Below, piece after piece: positions 49,683 to 58,229 of a stretch of DNA of 64,000 nt. The DNA comes from Microvirga soli (lineage in GTDB: Bacteria > Pseudomonadota > Alphaproteobacteria > Rhizobiales > Beijerinckiaceae), in NCBI RefSeq assembly GCF_016734765.1, contig NZ_JAERQE010000006.1, positions 62,001 to 126,000 of the forward strand, in the 5' to 3' direction. The stretch's first letter is position 1, and every line of letters begins with the position of its first letter. A model generated the notes under the pieces. That model made no database searches. It saw only the letters and a list, made by a program, of their open reading frames with translations, and was not told where the DNA came from. The position numbers were made by a program, and so were the translations under genes.

Positions 49683-50477
49683 ATGACGACCAACAATCTG
49701 GACATGAGATTTGCCGCCGCCTGCGCCATCGCCCGTGAGGCTGGCGTGCTGGCGCGCAAGCGCTTCCTGGAGCGGCCGCGCTCGCAGCGACCTGACTTCA
49801 AGGGCCCGCAGGATTTTCTCACCGCCACGGACGCGGAGGTGGAGGAACTGATCCGCACCCGCCTCAGCGCCCTGTTTCTGGAGGATTCCTTCTTCGGCGA
49901 GGAAGGCGGCGGCTCCTTCGAGCGCGACGTGTGGGTGGTGGATCCCATTGACGGAACGGCGAACTTCGCTCGCGGCATCCCGCATTTTGCCATTTCCATC
50001 GCTTTCGTGCGCGACAGCCGCGTCGAGATCGGCGTGATCTATGACGCGATGCATGCGGAACTCTACACCGCCCAGCGCGGGCGCGGCGCCATTCTCAATG
50101 GGGAGCAGATCCGGGTGAGCGGTTTGGCCGACATGAACCAGGCGACCGTGGAGGCCGGCTGGTCGCCGCGCCTGCCGCCCGAACCCTATATCGCCGCCGT
50201 CGACAAGCTGAAAGCCGGCGGGGCCAATGTCCGACGCGCGGGATCCGGCACGCTTGGCCTAGCCTATGTCGCCGATGGGCGCATCGATGGCTATTGCGAG
50301 CTTCACATCAATTCCTGGGATGCGCTGGCCGGTCTTCTGATCATCGAGGAGGCGGGCGGCTGGACCAACAACTTCCTGGCCAAGGATGGCCTGAGAAAAG
50401 GCAACCCGGTTCTCGCCTGCACGCCTGAACTGGCCGCAGCCCTGATGGCCGCCACGGGGATTTCCAAAGAGCCGTGA
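49683..50477 (+). CDS. Inositol-monophosphatase-family phosphatase
   Basis: A magnesium-dependent phosphatase of 264 residues. Metal-binding motifs are GEEGG at 72-76, DPIDGTANF at 87-95 and WDALAGLLIIEEAGG near 218. Family members act on inositol phosphate, histidinol phosphate, fructose-1,6-bisphosphate or PAP. It precedes an AfuABC-like sugar-phosphate importer by 123 bp, so a dephosphorylating role on the imported ester is attractive. Confidence 0.92.
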   Translation: MTTNNLDMRFAAACAIAREAGVLARKRFLERPRSQRPDFKGPQDFLTATDAEVEELIRTRLSALFLEDSFFGEEGGGSFERDVWVVDPIDGTANFARGIPHFAISIAFVRDSRVEIGVIYDAMHAELYTAQRGRGAILNGEQIRVSGLADMNQATVEAGWSPRLPPEPYIAAVDKLKAGGANVRRAGSGTLGLAYVADGRIDGYCELHINSWDALAGLLIIEEAGGWTNNFLAKDGLRKGNPVLACTPELAAALMAATGISKEP

Positions 50478-50542
50478 GACAGCCATGTTATTCTAAAGAT
50501 TCACATTCGAATGATCGGCAAGGCTCTTGACCCGCTCTCATA

Positions 50543-50572
50543 TTGGAGGGAGCTTAGCCGGCCAATTATAAC
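50543..50572 (+). promoter_or_regulatory. Candidate promoter of the binding-protein gene
   Basis: TTGGAG (50543-50548) and TATAAC (50567-50572) are separated by 18 bp and stand 28 bp before the ATG at 50601. It would let the binding protein be expressed independently of the phosphatase gene upstream. Assigned by eye. Confidence 0.4.
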
Positions 50573-50600
50573 GATAAAAACGTCAACACGGGAGGATAGA

Positions 50601-51647
50601 ATGGAACTCAAGAAGACTTTCGCCGCGGCAACCATGCTGGCGGGCGCCATGACGGCCCTGTCGTTCATGTCCGCCGGAGCAGCCCAGGCGCAAGGAGCGC
50701 TGGTGATGTATTGCGCCGTGCAGGAGGAATGGTGCCGCGCCATGACCACCGCATTCGAGCGCGAGACCGGGATCAAGGTCTCCATGACCCGCAAAAGCTC
50801 CGGCGAAATCTATGCGCAGGTCAAGGCAGAGTCGCAGAACCCCCGCGCCGACATCTGGTGGGGCGGCACGGGCGACCCTCACATGCAGGCCGCCGAGGAA
50901 GGCCTGACGGAAGCCTACAAGTCGCCGAAGATGAGCGAGTTGCAGGACTGGGCCGTGCGCCAGTGGGATCAGTCCAAGCAGCGCACGGTCGGGATCTACT
51001 CCGGTGCACTCGGCTTCGGCTACAACACTGACCAGGCCAAGGCGAACAATATCGGCGAGCCGAAGTGCTGGGCCGATCTGCTCAAGGCCGAGCTGAAGGA
51101 CGAAGTGCAGGTCGCCGATCCCAACTCCTCCGGCACGGCTTACACGCTTCTCGCCACCATCATCCAGATCATGGGTGAGGACAAAGGCTTCGAGTACCTC
51201 AAGGCCCTGCACAAGAACGTGAACCAGTACACCAAGTCGGGTGCAGCTCCGGCCAAGGCGACGGCCCTGGGCGAGACCACTGTCGGCATCACCTTCCTCC
51301 ACGACATGGTGACGATGGTGGTCGACAAGGCGCCGGTGAAGGTCGTGGCCCCCTGCGAAGGCACGGGCTATGAGATCGGCTCCATGTCGATCATCAAGGG
51401 CGCCAAGAACTTGGACAGCGCCAAGAAGTTCTACGACTGGGCCCTGACCGCCGACGCGCAGAAGCTCGGCGCCGAGGCCAAGTCCTACCAGGTGCCTTCG
51501 AACAAGAACACCCCGATCCCGCCGCAGTCTCCGAAGCTCAGCGACGTCAAGCTGATCAACTTCGACTTCGCCAAGTACGGATCGTCCGACGAGCGCAAGC
51601 GCCTCCTGTCCAAGTGGGACAACGAGGTAAAGAACCTGCCGAAATAG
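50601..51647 (+). CDS. ABC importer substrate-binding protein, AfuA-like (sugar phosphate)
   Basis: 348 residues with a signal peptide ending AGAAQAQ. The body has LVMYCAVQEEWCRAMTTAF, PRADIWWGGTGDPHMQA, VADPNSSGTAYTLLATI, NVNQYTKSGAAPAKA and CEGTGYEIGSMSIIKGAKN. These motifs strongly recall AfuA, which binds hexose phosphates rather than iron, although it lies within the Fe3+-binding-protein (FbpA) family. The ATG at 50601 follows GGGAGGA; an upstream in-frame start lacks signal character. The ligand is inferred, not shown. Confidence 0.88.
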   Translation: MELKKTFAAATMLAGAMTALSFMSAGAAQAQGALVMYCAVQEEWCRAMTTAFERETGIKVSMTRKSSGEIYAQVKAESQNPRADIWWGGTGDPHMQAAEEGLTEAYKSPKMSELQDWAVRQWDQSKQRTVGIYSGALGFGYNTDQAKANNIGEPKCWADLLKAELKDEVQVADPNSSGTAYTLLATIIQIMGEDKGFEYLKALHKNVNQYTKSGAAPAKATALGETTVGITFLHDMVTMVVDKAPVKVVAPCEGTGYEIGSMSIIKGAKNLDSAKKFYDWALTADAQKLGAEAKSYQVPSNKNTPIPPQSPKLSDVKLINFDFAKYGSSDERKRLLSKWDNEVKNLPK

Positions 51648-51659
51648 TCAGGCCTGCGA

Positions 51660-51696
51660 TGTCTTCGGCGAGGCGTGAGCCGCCTCGCCGAAGACA
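51660..51696 (+). repeat. Strong 16-bp intercistronic hairpin
   Basis: TGTCTTCGGCGAGGCG (51660-51675) is perfectly complementary to CGCCTCGCCGAAGACA (51681-51696) with a 5-base loop. It lies just after the binding-protein stop and ahead of the permease. Such stems protect the binding-protein message and reduce read-through, giving more binding protein than permease. An ATTCTAAAG tail rather than a T-run makes a full terminator unlikely. Confidence 0.65.
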
Positions 51697-51757
51697 ATTC
51701 TAAAGTGATGGATCAGAAGGCCGGTCGTCATGCCGGCCGTGAGGCGGGAATTCAAAG

Positions 51758-53944
51758 ATGTCACGGGCAACCCTTGGCTGGATCGTTCTGAGCTGGGTCG
51801 GATTTGCCCTCCTGCCCTGGTACGGGTTCGACCGCTCCGCCTCTCCCACCCTCTCCGACTACTTCGTCAGCGGGTCGGCGCTGATCCACAGCCTTCGTGG
51901 CGTCTGGTGGCTTCTGCCGATTCTTGTGCCGCTCGGCATGGCTTTGGTTCCTGCCATCCGGCCGTCGATTCAACAGAAGGGCACCTGGCTCGTCGCATCG
52001 GGGCTCCTCGGACTTGCCCTCATCGTCGCTCAGGGCTTCAGCATCGGCCTCAATGGCTGGACGTTCGAAATTTTGAGGGGCCTGTTCGGTGAGCCGGGTC
52101 CGAGCCAAGCCGGCATGGGCTATGGCGCGGCCCTCACGGCGGCAGCGTTCCTCATCATCCTCTGCCACGGCCTTGCGGCGCGCGGCTGGTGCCGCGGCGA
52201 TGCATTCGTCACCTCGTCCATCGGGGCAGTCGTCGCGCTCATCCTCGTGTTCGTGTTCTTCCCGGTTTCCACGATCCTGGCGAGCGCGTTCGCCGACAAC
52301 AGCGGAAATTTCGCGCCGTCCGAGTTCGTCGCCAAGTTCATGGACAAGTCGATCTGGGGCCTGGACTGCCTGACCAGCGACCTGCGTTGCGGCGTGGCCT
52401 GGAACACCCTGTTCCTTGGGCTGCTCGTGGCCTTCGGCACCACGGCCCTGGGCCTTGCCTTCGCGCTCATCGCGACCCGCACCGACTTCCGGTACAAGAA
52501 GCTCCTGCGCGTGATGAGCGTGCTTCCCATCATCACGCCGCCCTTCGTGATCGGCCTCGCCCTGATCCTGCTCTTCGGCCGCTCGGGTGCCCTCTCCAAC
52601 ATTCTCTGGGAATGGTTCGGTGTCCCGCGTTCACGCTGGATCTACGGCCTTCCCGGCGTCTTTATCGCGCAGCTTCTAGCGTTCACGCCCATCGCCTTCC
52701 TTGTCCTCATCGGCGTGGTGCAGGGCATCAGCCCGACCCTTGAAGAAGCCTCCCAGACCCTGCGGGCCAAGAGCTGGACCACCTTCTGGACCGTGACGCT
52801 GCCACTGATGCGTCCGGGCCTCGCCAATGCATTCCTGCTCGGCTTCGTCGAGAGCCTCGCGGATTTCGGCAATCCCCTGGTGCTCGCCGGCAATTACGAG
52901 GTGCTCTCCACCAAGATCTTCTTCGCGGTCGTCGGCGCGCAGCAGGATCAGGGCCGCGCTGCGGTGCTTTCCATTATCCTGCTCGCCTTCACGCTCGGGG
53001 CCTTCTGGCTGCAGCATGCCTGGCTCGGCAAGAAGGTCTACACCACCGTGACCGGCAAGGGCGATTCAGGCATTCCGCTGCCGCTGCCGCGACGGGTCGC
53101 GCTGGCTTCCTATTTCACGGCGATCCCATGGGCGATCTTCACGGTGGCCGTTTATGCCATCATCGTCGTGGGCGCCTTCGTCCGCTCCATGGGCCGCGAC
53201 TACACGCCGACATTCGAGCACTTCATCACCGCCTTCCGGGTCGAGCGTGCCGATTGGGGCCTCTACTTCTCGGGATCGGCCTGGAACTCGTTCTTTGCGA
53301 CCGTGAAGGTGGCGGCGCTGTCGGCGCCCCTCACCGCTGCCATTGGCCTGCTGACGGCATACCTTCTCACCCGCCAGCGCTTCTCCGGCCAACGCGCCTT
53401 CGAGTTCGGCACGCTCTTGAGCTTCGCCATTCCCGGCACAGTGGTGGGCGTGTCCTACATCCTGGCCTTCAACGTACCGCCCATCGAGATCACCGGAACG
53501 GGCTTCATTCTCGTGATGTGCTTCGTGTTCCGCAACATGCCGGTCGGCGTGCGCTCCGGCATCGCCACCTTGAGCCAGATCGACAAGAGCCTTGATGAGG
53601 CCTCCCTTACCCTGGGTGCCCGCTCGTCCACCACCATGCGCCGCGTGGTGCTACCTCTGCTGCGGCCGGCCATCGTCGCCTCCCTGGTTTATTCCTTCGT
53701 GCGCGCCATGACGGCGGTCAGTGCCGTGATCTTCCTCGTCACCGCCGAGTACAACATGGCGACGACCTATATCGTCGGCCGCGTCGAGGCGGGCGAGTTC
53801 GGCCTCGCAATTGCCTATTCCACCGCGCTCATCCTCGTCATGCTGCTTGCCATCGTGGCGATCCAGCTCATGGTCGGTGAGCGCCGCCTTGGGCGTCGCA
53901 GCGCGAGCGCCCCCTCCCCCATTGCCGTGCAGGCGATTCCATGA
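51758..53944 (+). CDS. Fused double-domain ABC permease (AfuB/FbpB-like)
   Basis: 728 residues with two permease domains in tandem, each with an EAA loop: LEEASQTLRAKSWTTFWTVT near residue 330 and LDEASLTLGARSSTTMRRVV near 610. More than ten membrane segments are visible. One polypeptide replaces the usual permease pair, as in AfuB and FbpB. The ATG at 51758 has AGGCGGGA upstream. Confidence 0.93.
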   Translation: MSRATLGWIVLSWVGFALLPWYGFDRSASPTLSDYFVSGSALIHSLRGVWWLLPILVPLGMALVPAIRPSIQQKGTWLVASGLLGLALIVAQGFSIGLNGWTFEILRGLFGEPGPSQAGMGYGAALTAAAFLIILCHGLAARGWCRGDAFVTSSIGAVVALILVFVFFPVSTILASAFADNSGNFAPSEFVAKFMDKSIWGLDCLTSDLRCGVAWNTLFLGLLVAFGTTALGLAFALIATRTDFRYKKLLRVMSVLPIITPPFVIGLALILLFGRSGALSNILWEWFGVPRSRWIYGLPGVFIAQLLAFTPIAFLVLIGVVQGISPTLEEASQTLRAKSWTTFWTVTLPLMRPGLANAFLLGFVESLADFGNPLVLAGNYEVLSTKIFFAVVGAQQDQGRAAVLSIILLAFTLGAFWLQHAWLGKKVYTTVTGKGDSGIPLPLPRRVALASYFTAIPWAIFTVAVYAIIVVGAFVRSMGRDYTPTFEHFITAFRVERADWGLYFSGSAWNSFFATVKVAALSAPLTAAIGLLTAYLLTRQRFSGQRAFEFGTLLSFAIPGTVVGVSYILAFNVPPIEITGTGFILVMCFVFRNMPVGVRSGIATLSQIDKSLDEASLTLGARSSTTMRRVVLPLLRPAIVASLVYSFVRAMTAVSAVIFLVTAEYNMATTYIVGRVEAGEFGLAIAYSTALILVMLLAIVAIQLMVGERRLGRRSASAPSPIAVQAIP

Positions 53945-55050
53945 ACAAGATGTCCTCCGTCCATTCCATCTCCACCGCCGCATCCAAGAAGCAGGCTGCT
54001 TCCGTGGAATTCCGAAACGTGACGAAGCGCTATGGCACCGTCACGGCCGTGGACAGCGTGTCCTTCACCATCAAGCCCGGCCAGCTCGTCACCCTGCTCG
54101 GCCCCTCGGGCTGCGGCAAGACCACGACTTTGCGCATGATCGCAGGACTTGAGATGGCAAGCGAAGGCCAGATCCTGATCGGCGACCGCGACGTGACGAA
54201 TCTCTCGGCCGCCGACCGGGACGTGAGCATGGTATTCCAGTCCTATGCGCTCTTTCCGCATATGTCGGTTCTGGAGAACGTGGCTTATGGCCCGACCGTG
54301 CAGGGCGTCCCGAAGAAGGACGCCTATGCAATGGCCATGGAGAAGCTCGACATCATTGGCTTGAAGGGTCTCGAGAAGCGCGCACCGTCGGAGCTCTCCG
54401 GCGGACAGCAGCAGCGTGTGGCGGTAGCCCGCGCCCTTGTGCTGGAGCCGCAGGTGCTGCTCTTCGACGAACCCTTGTCGAATCTCGACGCCAAGCTGCG
54501 CCGTCGCGTCCGCGAGGACATTCGCGAGTTGCAGCAGAACCTCAATCTCACCGTGGCCTACGTGACGCACGATCAGGAGGAGGCGCTTGCGGTCTCCGAC
54601 CACATCATCGTCATGTCGAATGCCCGCATTGCCCAAACCGGCACGCCGCACGAACTCTACGAGGAGCCGGCGAACCTGTTCGTTGCCGACTTCATCGGCG
54701 ATGCCAATATCATCACCGGAGACCTCGCAAGCATCGCCGGCCCCATGGCGCAGGTGAAGATCGGTGGTCTCAATCTCCAGCTTCCCCATCGCGGCGCCAG
54801 TCAGGGCCCTGTGAAGCTGGCCGCCCGGCCCGATGCCATTTTTCTCGATGAAGCTGTGCAAGCCGGAGCCTTGGCCGGCACGGTGCGCAAGACATCCTAT
54901 CTCGGCACGCAGGTGGAATACGACGTGGAAAGCCCGATCGGGAACCTGTTCGTGGTCCAGTACGGCCGCAAGGAGGCAATTGCCCCCGGCACTCCAGTGT
55001 CGATCTCCTTCGCCACCCAGCGCGGTGTCGCCATCATCCCGGATGCATAA
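53941..55050 (+). CDS. ABC importer ATP-binding protein (AfuC/FbpC-like)
   Basis: 369 residues with Walker A GPSGCGKTT, the signature LSGGQQQRVAVARAL, Walker B VLLFDEPLSNLDAKLRRR, the H-loop YVTHDQEEALAVSD, and a TOBE-like carboxy end. An ATGA overlap with the permease couples translation. About 23 Ser/Ala/Lys-rich residues precede the domain. Confidence 0.94.
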   Translation: MNKMSSVHSISTAASKKQAASVEFRNVTKRYGTVTAVDSVSFTIKPGQLVTLLGPSGCGKTTTLRMIAGLEMASEGQILIGDRDVTNLSAADRDVSMVFQSYALFPHMSVLENVAYGPTVQGVPKKDAYAMAMEKLDIIGLKGLEKRAPSELSGGQQQRVAVARALVLEPQVLLFDEPLSNLDAKLRRRVREDIRELQQNLNLTVAYVTHDQEEALAVSDHIIVMSNARIAQTGTPHELYEEPANLFVADFIGDANIITGDLASIAGPMAQVKIGGLNLQLPHRGASQGPVKLAARPDAIFLDEAVQAGALAGTVRKTSYLGTQVEYDVESPIGNLFVVQYGRKEAIAPGTPVSISFATQRGVAIIPDA

Positions 55051-55152
55051 AGCCAGCCGGGCAGACTTCGGTCTTGGTGCTGCGGATTGCAAACCGGCCT
55101 GGGTGCCGCACCTTGCCCGGCTGTAAAATATCTATAGAGCAGGGTTACATTT

Positions 55153-55195
55153 CCAACGGGCTGCCTTCCGGAACGGAGGGCTGTAATCCCGTTGG
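55153..55195 (+). promoter_or_regulatory. Nested hairpin leader before the HAD phosphatase
   Basis: CCAACGGG (55153-55160) pairs with CCCGTTGG (55188-55195). Inside, GCCTTCCG (55163-55170) pairs with CGGAGGGC (55174-55181) with one G-U pair and a GAA loop. Two stacked 8-bp stems thus form a 43-nt structure ending 28 bp before the HAD start. It may be a structured leader controlling translation, or a processing site after the importer genes. It matches no riboswitch class I know. Confidence 0.5.
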
Positions 55196-55223
55196 CGTTC
55201 TGACCCATTCCAGAGACGACGTG

Positions 55224-55883
55224 ATGCTCAAAGCCTTGATCTTCGATATGGACGGCACCCTGGTGCACAGCGACCCAGCCCACCTGGAAGCTTTTGCCCA
55301 GACCCTGGGCCCTCAGGGCATCGTGATCAGTGAGGACCTGTATCGCACGTCGATCATCGGCCACACCAACGAGTCGATCTTTGCCGCACTCCTGCCTCAC
55401 CTGCCGGTCGAGGAGCACGAGGTTTATGCGGAACGCAAGGAAGCCGCCTTCCGGCGCCTCGCGCTCGAGCTCAAGCCCTTGGAAGGCCTGCTTGAGCTAT
55501 TCGACTGGGCGGAGGCCCGCGGCATCAGGCTTGCCCTGGTCACCAATGCTCCCCTGCTGAACGCAACCCACATCCTCGATATTCTCGGCATTACGGACCG
55601 GTTCGAGGTCAAGATCACCATCGATCAGGTCGAGCGCGGCAAGCCCGATCCCCTGCCCTATCTGACGGCCATCGAGCGGCTCGGTATACGTGCGGAGGAG
55701 GCTGTCGCTTTCGAGGACTCACCCTCGGGCATGAAAGCGGCCAAGGCGGCGGGGCTGTTCTCCTTCGGCGTTCTGACAGGCCTGAGTGCCGCGGAACTCA
55801 CCAAAGTCGGCGCCGACAGGACGATTGAGACTTTCCGTGACGCGGCCCTCTGGGACGTTCTGGAGCGCAGGATCGCAGCTTAA
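55224..55883 (+). CDS. HAD-superfamily sugar-phosphatase-like hydrolase
   Basis: 219 residues with HAD motif I DMDGTLVHSD near residue 8, motif II VTNAP, motif III KPDPLPYLTAIERLG and motif IV FEDSPSGMKAAKAAG, plus a helical cap domain after motif I, the plan of beta-phosphoglucomutase/phosphoglycolate-phosphatase relatives. The ATG at 55224 (a GTG is just before it) was chosen for the family start MLKALIFDMDG. It ends the AfuABC-like locus, so the substrate may be a sugar phosphate brought in by the importer. Confidence 0.9.
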   Translation: MLKALIFDMDGTLVHSDPAHLEAFAQTLGPQGIVISEDLYRTSIIGHTNESIFAALLPHLPVEEHEVYAERKEAAFRRLALELKPLEGLLELFDWAEARGIRLALVTNAPLLNATHILDILGITDRFEVKITIDQVERGKPDPLPYLTAIERLGIRAEEAVAFEDSPSGMKAAKAAGLFSFGVLTGLSAAELTKVGADRTIETFRDAALWDVLERRIAA

Positions 55884-55886
55884 ACC

Positions 55887-56282
55887 TCAAGCCGCATCGG
55901 GCTGCCGGTCAGGTTCGTCGCCTGCTGCATCGAAGCGCCGACGGGCGGCCAGAATCTCGTCGCGATTCTGGATCGCCCAGTCGCCCAAGGCCCGAACAGT
56001 CTTGATCAGGGAGCAACCCAGACCTGTGAGCTGGTAATCCACCCGGGGCGGAATGGTCGGATAAACGGTGCGCGTGACGAGCCCGTCACGTTCCAGGCCG
56101 CGCAGGGTCAAGGTCAACATCCGCTGGGAGATCCCGTCCACGAGGCGGCGCAACTCGTTGAAACGCTTGGGTCCTTCGCCCAACTGCACTACCACCTGAA
56201 CGCTCCATTTGTCACCGACCCGGGACAGGATCTCCGTCACGGTCCGGCAGTCGGTGGGCACATGGATGTGACTGGGTGACAT
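55887..56282 (-). CDS. HxlR-family transcriptional regulator
   Basis: 131 residues: a winged helix (SRVGDKWSVQVVVQLGEGPK, FNELRRLVDGISQRMLTLTL, RGLERDGLVTRTVYPTIPPR) with the usual amino-terminal Cys12 before it, which in relatives such as YodB and HypR senses quinones or disulfide stress. It is divergent from the FMN reductase gene, the usual partner. The spacer between them holds a palindrome at 56340-56357. Confidence 0.93.
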   Translation of the reverse strand: MSPSHIHVPTDCRTVTEILSRVGDKWSVQVVVQLGEGPKRFNELRRLVDGISQRMLTLTLRGLERDGLVTRTVYPTIPPRVDYQLTGLGCSLIKTVRALGDWAIQNRDEILAARRRFDAAGDEPDRQPDAA

Positions 56283-56339
56283 GAAAGTGCCTCCTTGCGA
56301 AAGGCTTCGAAAGTTACTTAATGAGCCTCGGTAACAAAA

Positions 56340-56357
56340 GGGAACTTAATTGTTCCC
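56340..56357. promoter_or_regulatory. Palindromic operator candidate of the HxlR regulator
   Basis: GGGAAC-TTAATT-GTTCCC is a perfect inverted repeat, 29 bp before the reductase start. A possible promoter for the reductase is TTGCGA (56295-56300) with CTTAAT (56317-56322) after 16 bp, so a repressor here would sit just downstream of the start point. GTTAC and GTAAC at 56313-56335 form a looser second repeat. Confidence 0.5.
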
Positions 56358-56385
56358 ACCTCCGAATGCAAATAAAGGACATTCC

Positions 56386-56982
56386 ATGAAGCCCAAGCTT
56401 CACATCATCATCGCCAGCACCCGCCCCGGTCGGGTCGGCCCGGGCGTCGCCCAGTGGTTCAGCGAGTACACAGCGGAACACGGCAAGTTCGAGCCTGTGC
56501 TGGTTGACCTCGCCGCGTTCAACCTGCCGCTCTTCGACGAGCCCGAGCACCCGATGAAGCAGAACTACCACCATGCCCATACCAAGGCATGGGCCGAGAG
56601 CGTGTCTGCCGCGGATGCCTTCGTGTTCGTCACGCCCGAGTACAACTACGCTCCGCCGCCGGCACTGGTGAACGCGCTGAACTACCTGTCGCGCGAATGG
56701 AACTATGCGCCCGCCGGCTTCGTCAGCTATGGCGGCATTTCCGGCGGCCTGCGTTCGGTCCAGGTGGCCAAGCAGATCGTCACGACCCTGAAGATGATGC
56801 CGATCCCGGAAGGTGTGCCGATGCCGATGGTGTTCCAGAATCTGGACGAGAACGGCAAGCTCAAGCCCGTCGACATCTACAGGACATCGGCAGCGACGAT
56901 GCTCGACGAACTCTTCCGCTGGACGGAGGCTCTCAGGTCGCTGCGGGCCGAACGCAAGACCAAAATGAAGGCTGCGGCCTAA
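56386..56982 (+). CDS. NAD(P)H-dependent FMN reductase / quinone reductase family
   Basis: Flavodoxin-fold reductase of 198 residues. It starts with LHIIIASTRPGRVGPGVAQW, where the STRPGR loop binds FMN phosphate, and carries AFVFVTPEYNYAPPPALVNAL and SYGGISGGLRSVQ. Such enzymes reduce quinones, azo dyes or flavin and are commonly controlled by a divergent HxlR protein. The ATG at 56386 follows AAAGGA. Confidence 0.92.
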   Translation: MKPKLHIIIASTRPGRVGPGVAQWFSEYTAEHGKFEPVLVDLAAFNLPLFDEPEHPMKQNYHHAHTKAWAESVSAADAFVFVTPEYNYAPPPALVNALNYLSREWNYAPAGFVSYGGISGGLRSVQVAKQIVTTLKMMPIPEGVPMPMVFQNLDENGKLKPVDIYRTSAATMLDELFRWTEALRSLRAERKTKMKAAA

Positions 56983-57001
56983 GAACCGAGAATATCAGAA
57001 C

Positions 57002-57035
57002 AAAGGCACCGCTGAAGCTTGTCAGCGGTGCCTTT
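57002..57035. terminator. Bidirectional rho-independent terminator
   Basis: AAAGGCACCGCTGA (57002-57015) and TCAGCGGTGCCTTT (57022-57035) form a perfect 14-bp stem with a 6-base loop, A-rich at one foot and T-rich at the other. It lies between the FMN reductase (plus) and the alcohol dehydrogenase (minus) gene ends and serves both. Confidence 0.85.
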
Positions 57036-57054
57036 CTCGTTCGCACTATGGATT

Positions 57055-58218
57055 TCAGACCCGCCCGGCCAGCGCATCCTCGAAGAGCTTGCGGGCGCTT
57101 TCCTTCGTGATCGGCACCGGATTGCCGCCGGCGGTGGGGTCGTTCGGCGCCATCTCGGACATCTCGTCGAAGCGGGCGCTGTCCACCTTCAGGCCTTCCA
57201 GCGTGTGCGGCACGCCGAGATCCTTGCGCAGCTGCAGCACCCAGTCGAGGAAGGCCTGGAACGAAGGCTCAAGTCCGATATAGGCGGCGAGCCGCTCAAT
57301 CCGCTCCTCGATGGCCTTGCGATTGTAGACCAGTACGTAGGGCATGAAGACCGCGTTGGTCAGGCCATGATGCGTGTCATAGAGCGCGCCGGTCGGGTGC
57401 GAGAGGGCATGGATAGCGCCGAGCCCCTTCTGGAACGCCGTGGCGCCCATGGCAGCCGCCGACATCAGCTGCGCGCGAGCCTCGATGTCTTTCCCGTCTT
57501 TATAGGCGCGCGGCAGGTACTCCTTCACGAGGCGGATGCCTTCGACCGCGATACCATCGGCCAACGGGTGATAGCCTGGTGCGCAATAAGCCTCGAGGCA
57601 ATGCGCGAGCGCATCGAGACCCGTGCCGGCCGTGATGTGAGGCGGCATGCCCACCGTCAGCTCCGGATCGCAGATCACGATCTTCGGCATCATCAGTGGA
57701 TGGAAGATCACCTTCTTGGTGTGCGTCGCCTCCTGCGTGATCACACCGGCGCGGCCCACTTCCGAGCCCGTGCCGGCGGTGGTCGGCACGGCGATGATCG
57801 GCTGGATGCCGTTCGGGTCGGCGCGGGTCCACCAGTCGCCGATATCCTCGAACTCCCACATGGGCCGGGTTTGGCCCGCCATGAAGGCGATGACCTTGCC
57901 AGCATCGAGCGCCGAGCCGCCGCCGAAAGCGACGACGCCGTCATGCTTGCCGGCCTTCAGGGCTTCCAAGCCCTTGTACACGTTCGTCTCGACCGGGTTC
58001 GGCTTGATATCGGAGAAGATCGCGGCCTTCAGCCCTGCGGACAAAAGCTGATCGAGCGCCGCCTTCGTCATCGGTTGCGTGGCCAGGAACGGATCCGTCA
58101 CGATGAGCGGAGCCTGCATGCCGACCGACTTGCAGGCCTCAGCCAGTTCGGCAATGCGGCCTGCGCCGAAACGGATGGCGGTGGGATAGCTCCAGTTGGA
58201 ACGGGGAGACATGGTCAT
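57055..58218 (-). CDS. Iron-containing alcohol dehydrogenase
   Basis: 387 residues. The NAD motif FGGGSALDAGK is near 98-108, and metal ligands are Asp202, His206, His270 and His284 (LDALAHCLEAY and IHALSHPTGALYDTHHG), with the spacing of FucO-type enzymes. It is the last gene of the minus-strand run 62660-57055. In that context it probably oxidises the alcohol group of the glutamylated amino alcohol, with the aldehyde dehydrogenase 11 bp upstream taking the product. Confidence 0.94.
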   Translation of the reverse strand: MTMSPRSNWSYPTAIRFGAGRIAELAEACKSVGMQAPLIVTDPFLATQPMTKAALDQLLSAGLKAAIFSDIKPNPVETNVYKGLEALKAGKHDGVVAFGGGSALDAGKVIAFMAGQTRPMWEFEDIGDWWTRADPNGIQPIIAVPTTAGTGSEVGRAGVITQEATHTKKVIFHPLMMPKIVICDPELTVGMPPHITAGTGLDALAHCLEAYCAPGYHPLADGIAVEGIRLVKEYLPRAYKDGKDIEARAQLMSAAAMGATAFQKGLGAIHALSHPTGALYDTHHGLTNAVFMPYVLVYNRKAIEERIERLAAYIGLEPSFQAFLDWVLQLRKDLGVPHTLEGLKVDSARFDEMSEMAPNDPTAGGNPVPITKESARKLFEDALAGRV

Positions 58219-58229
58219 GATGCTTTCAA

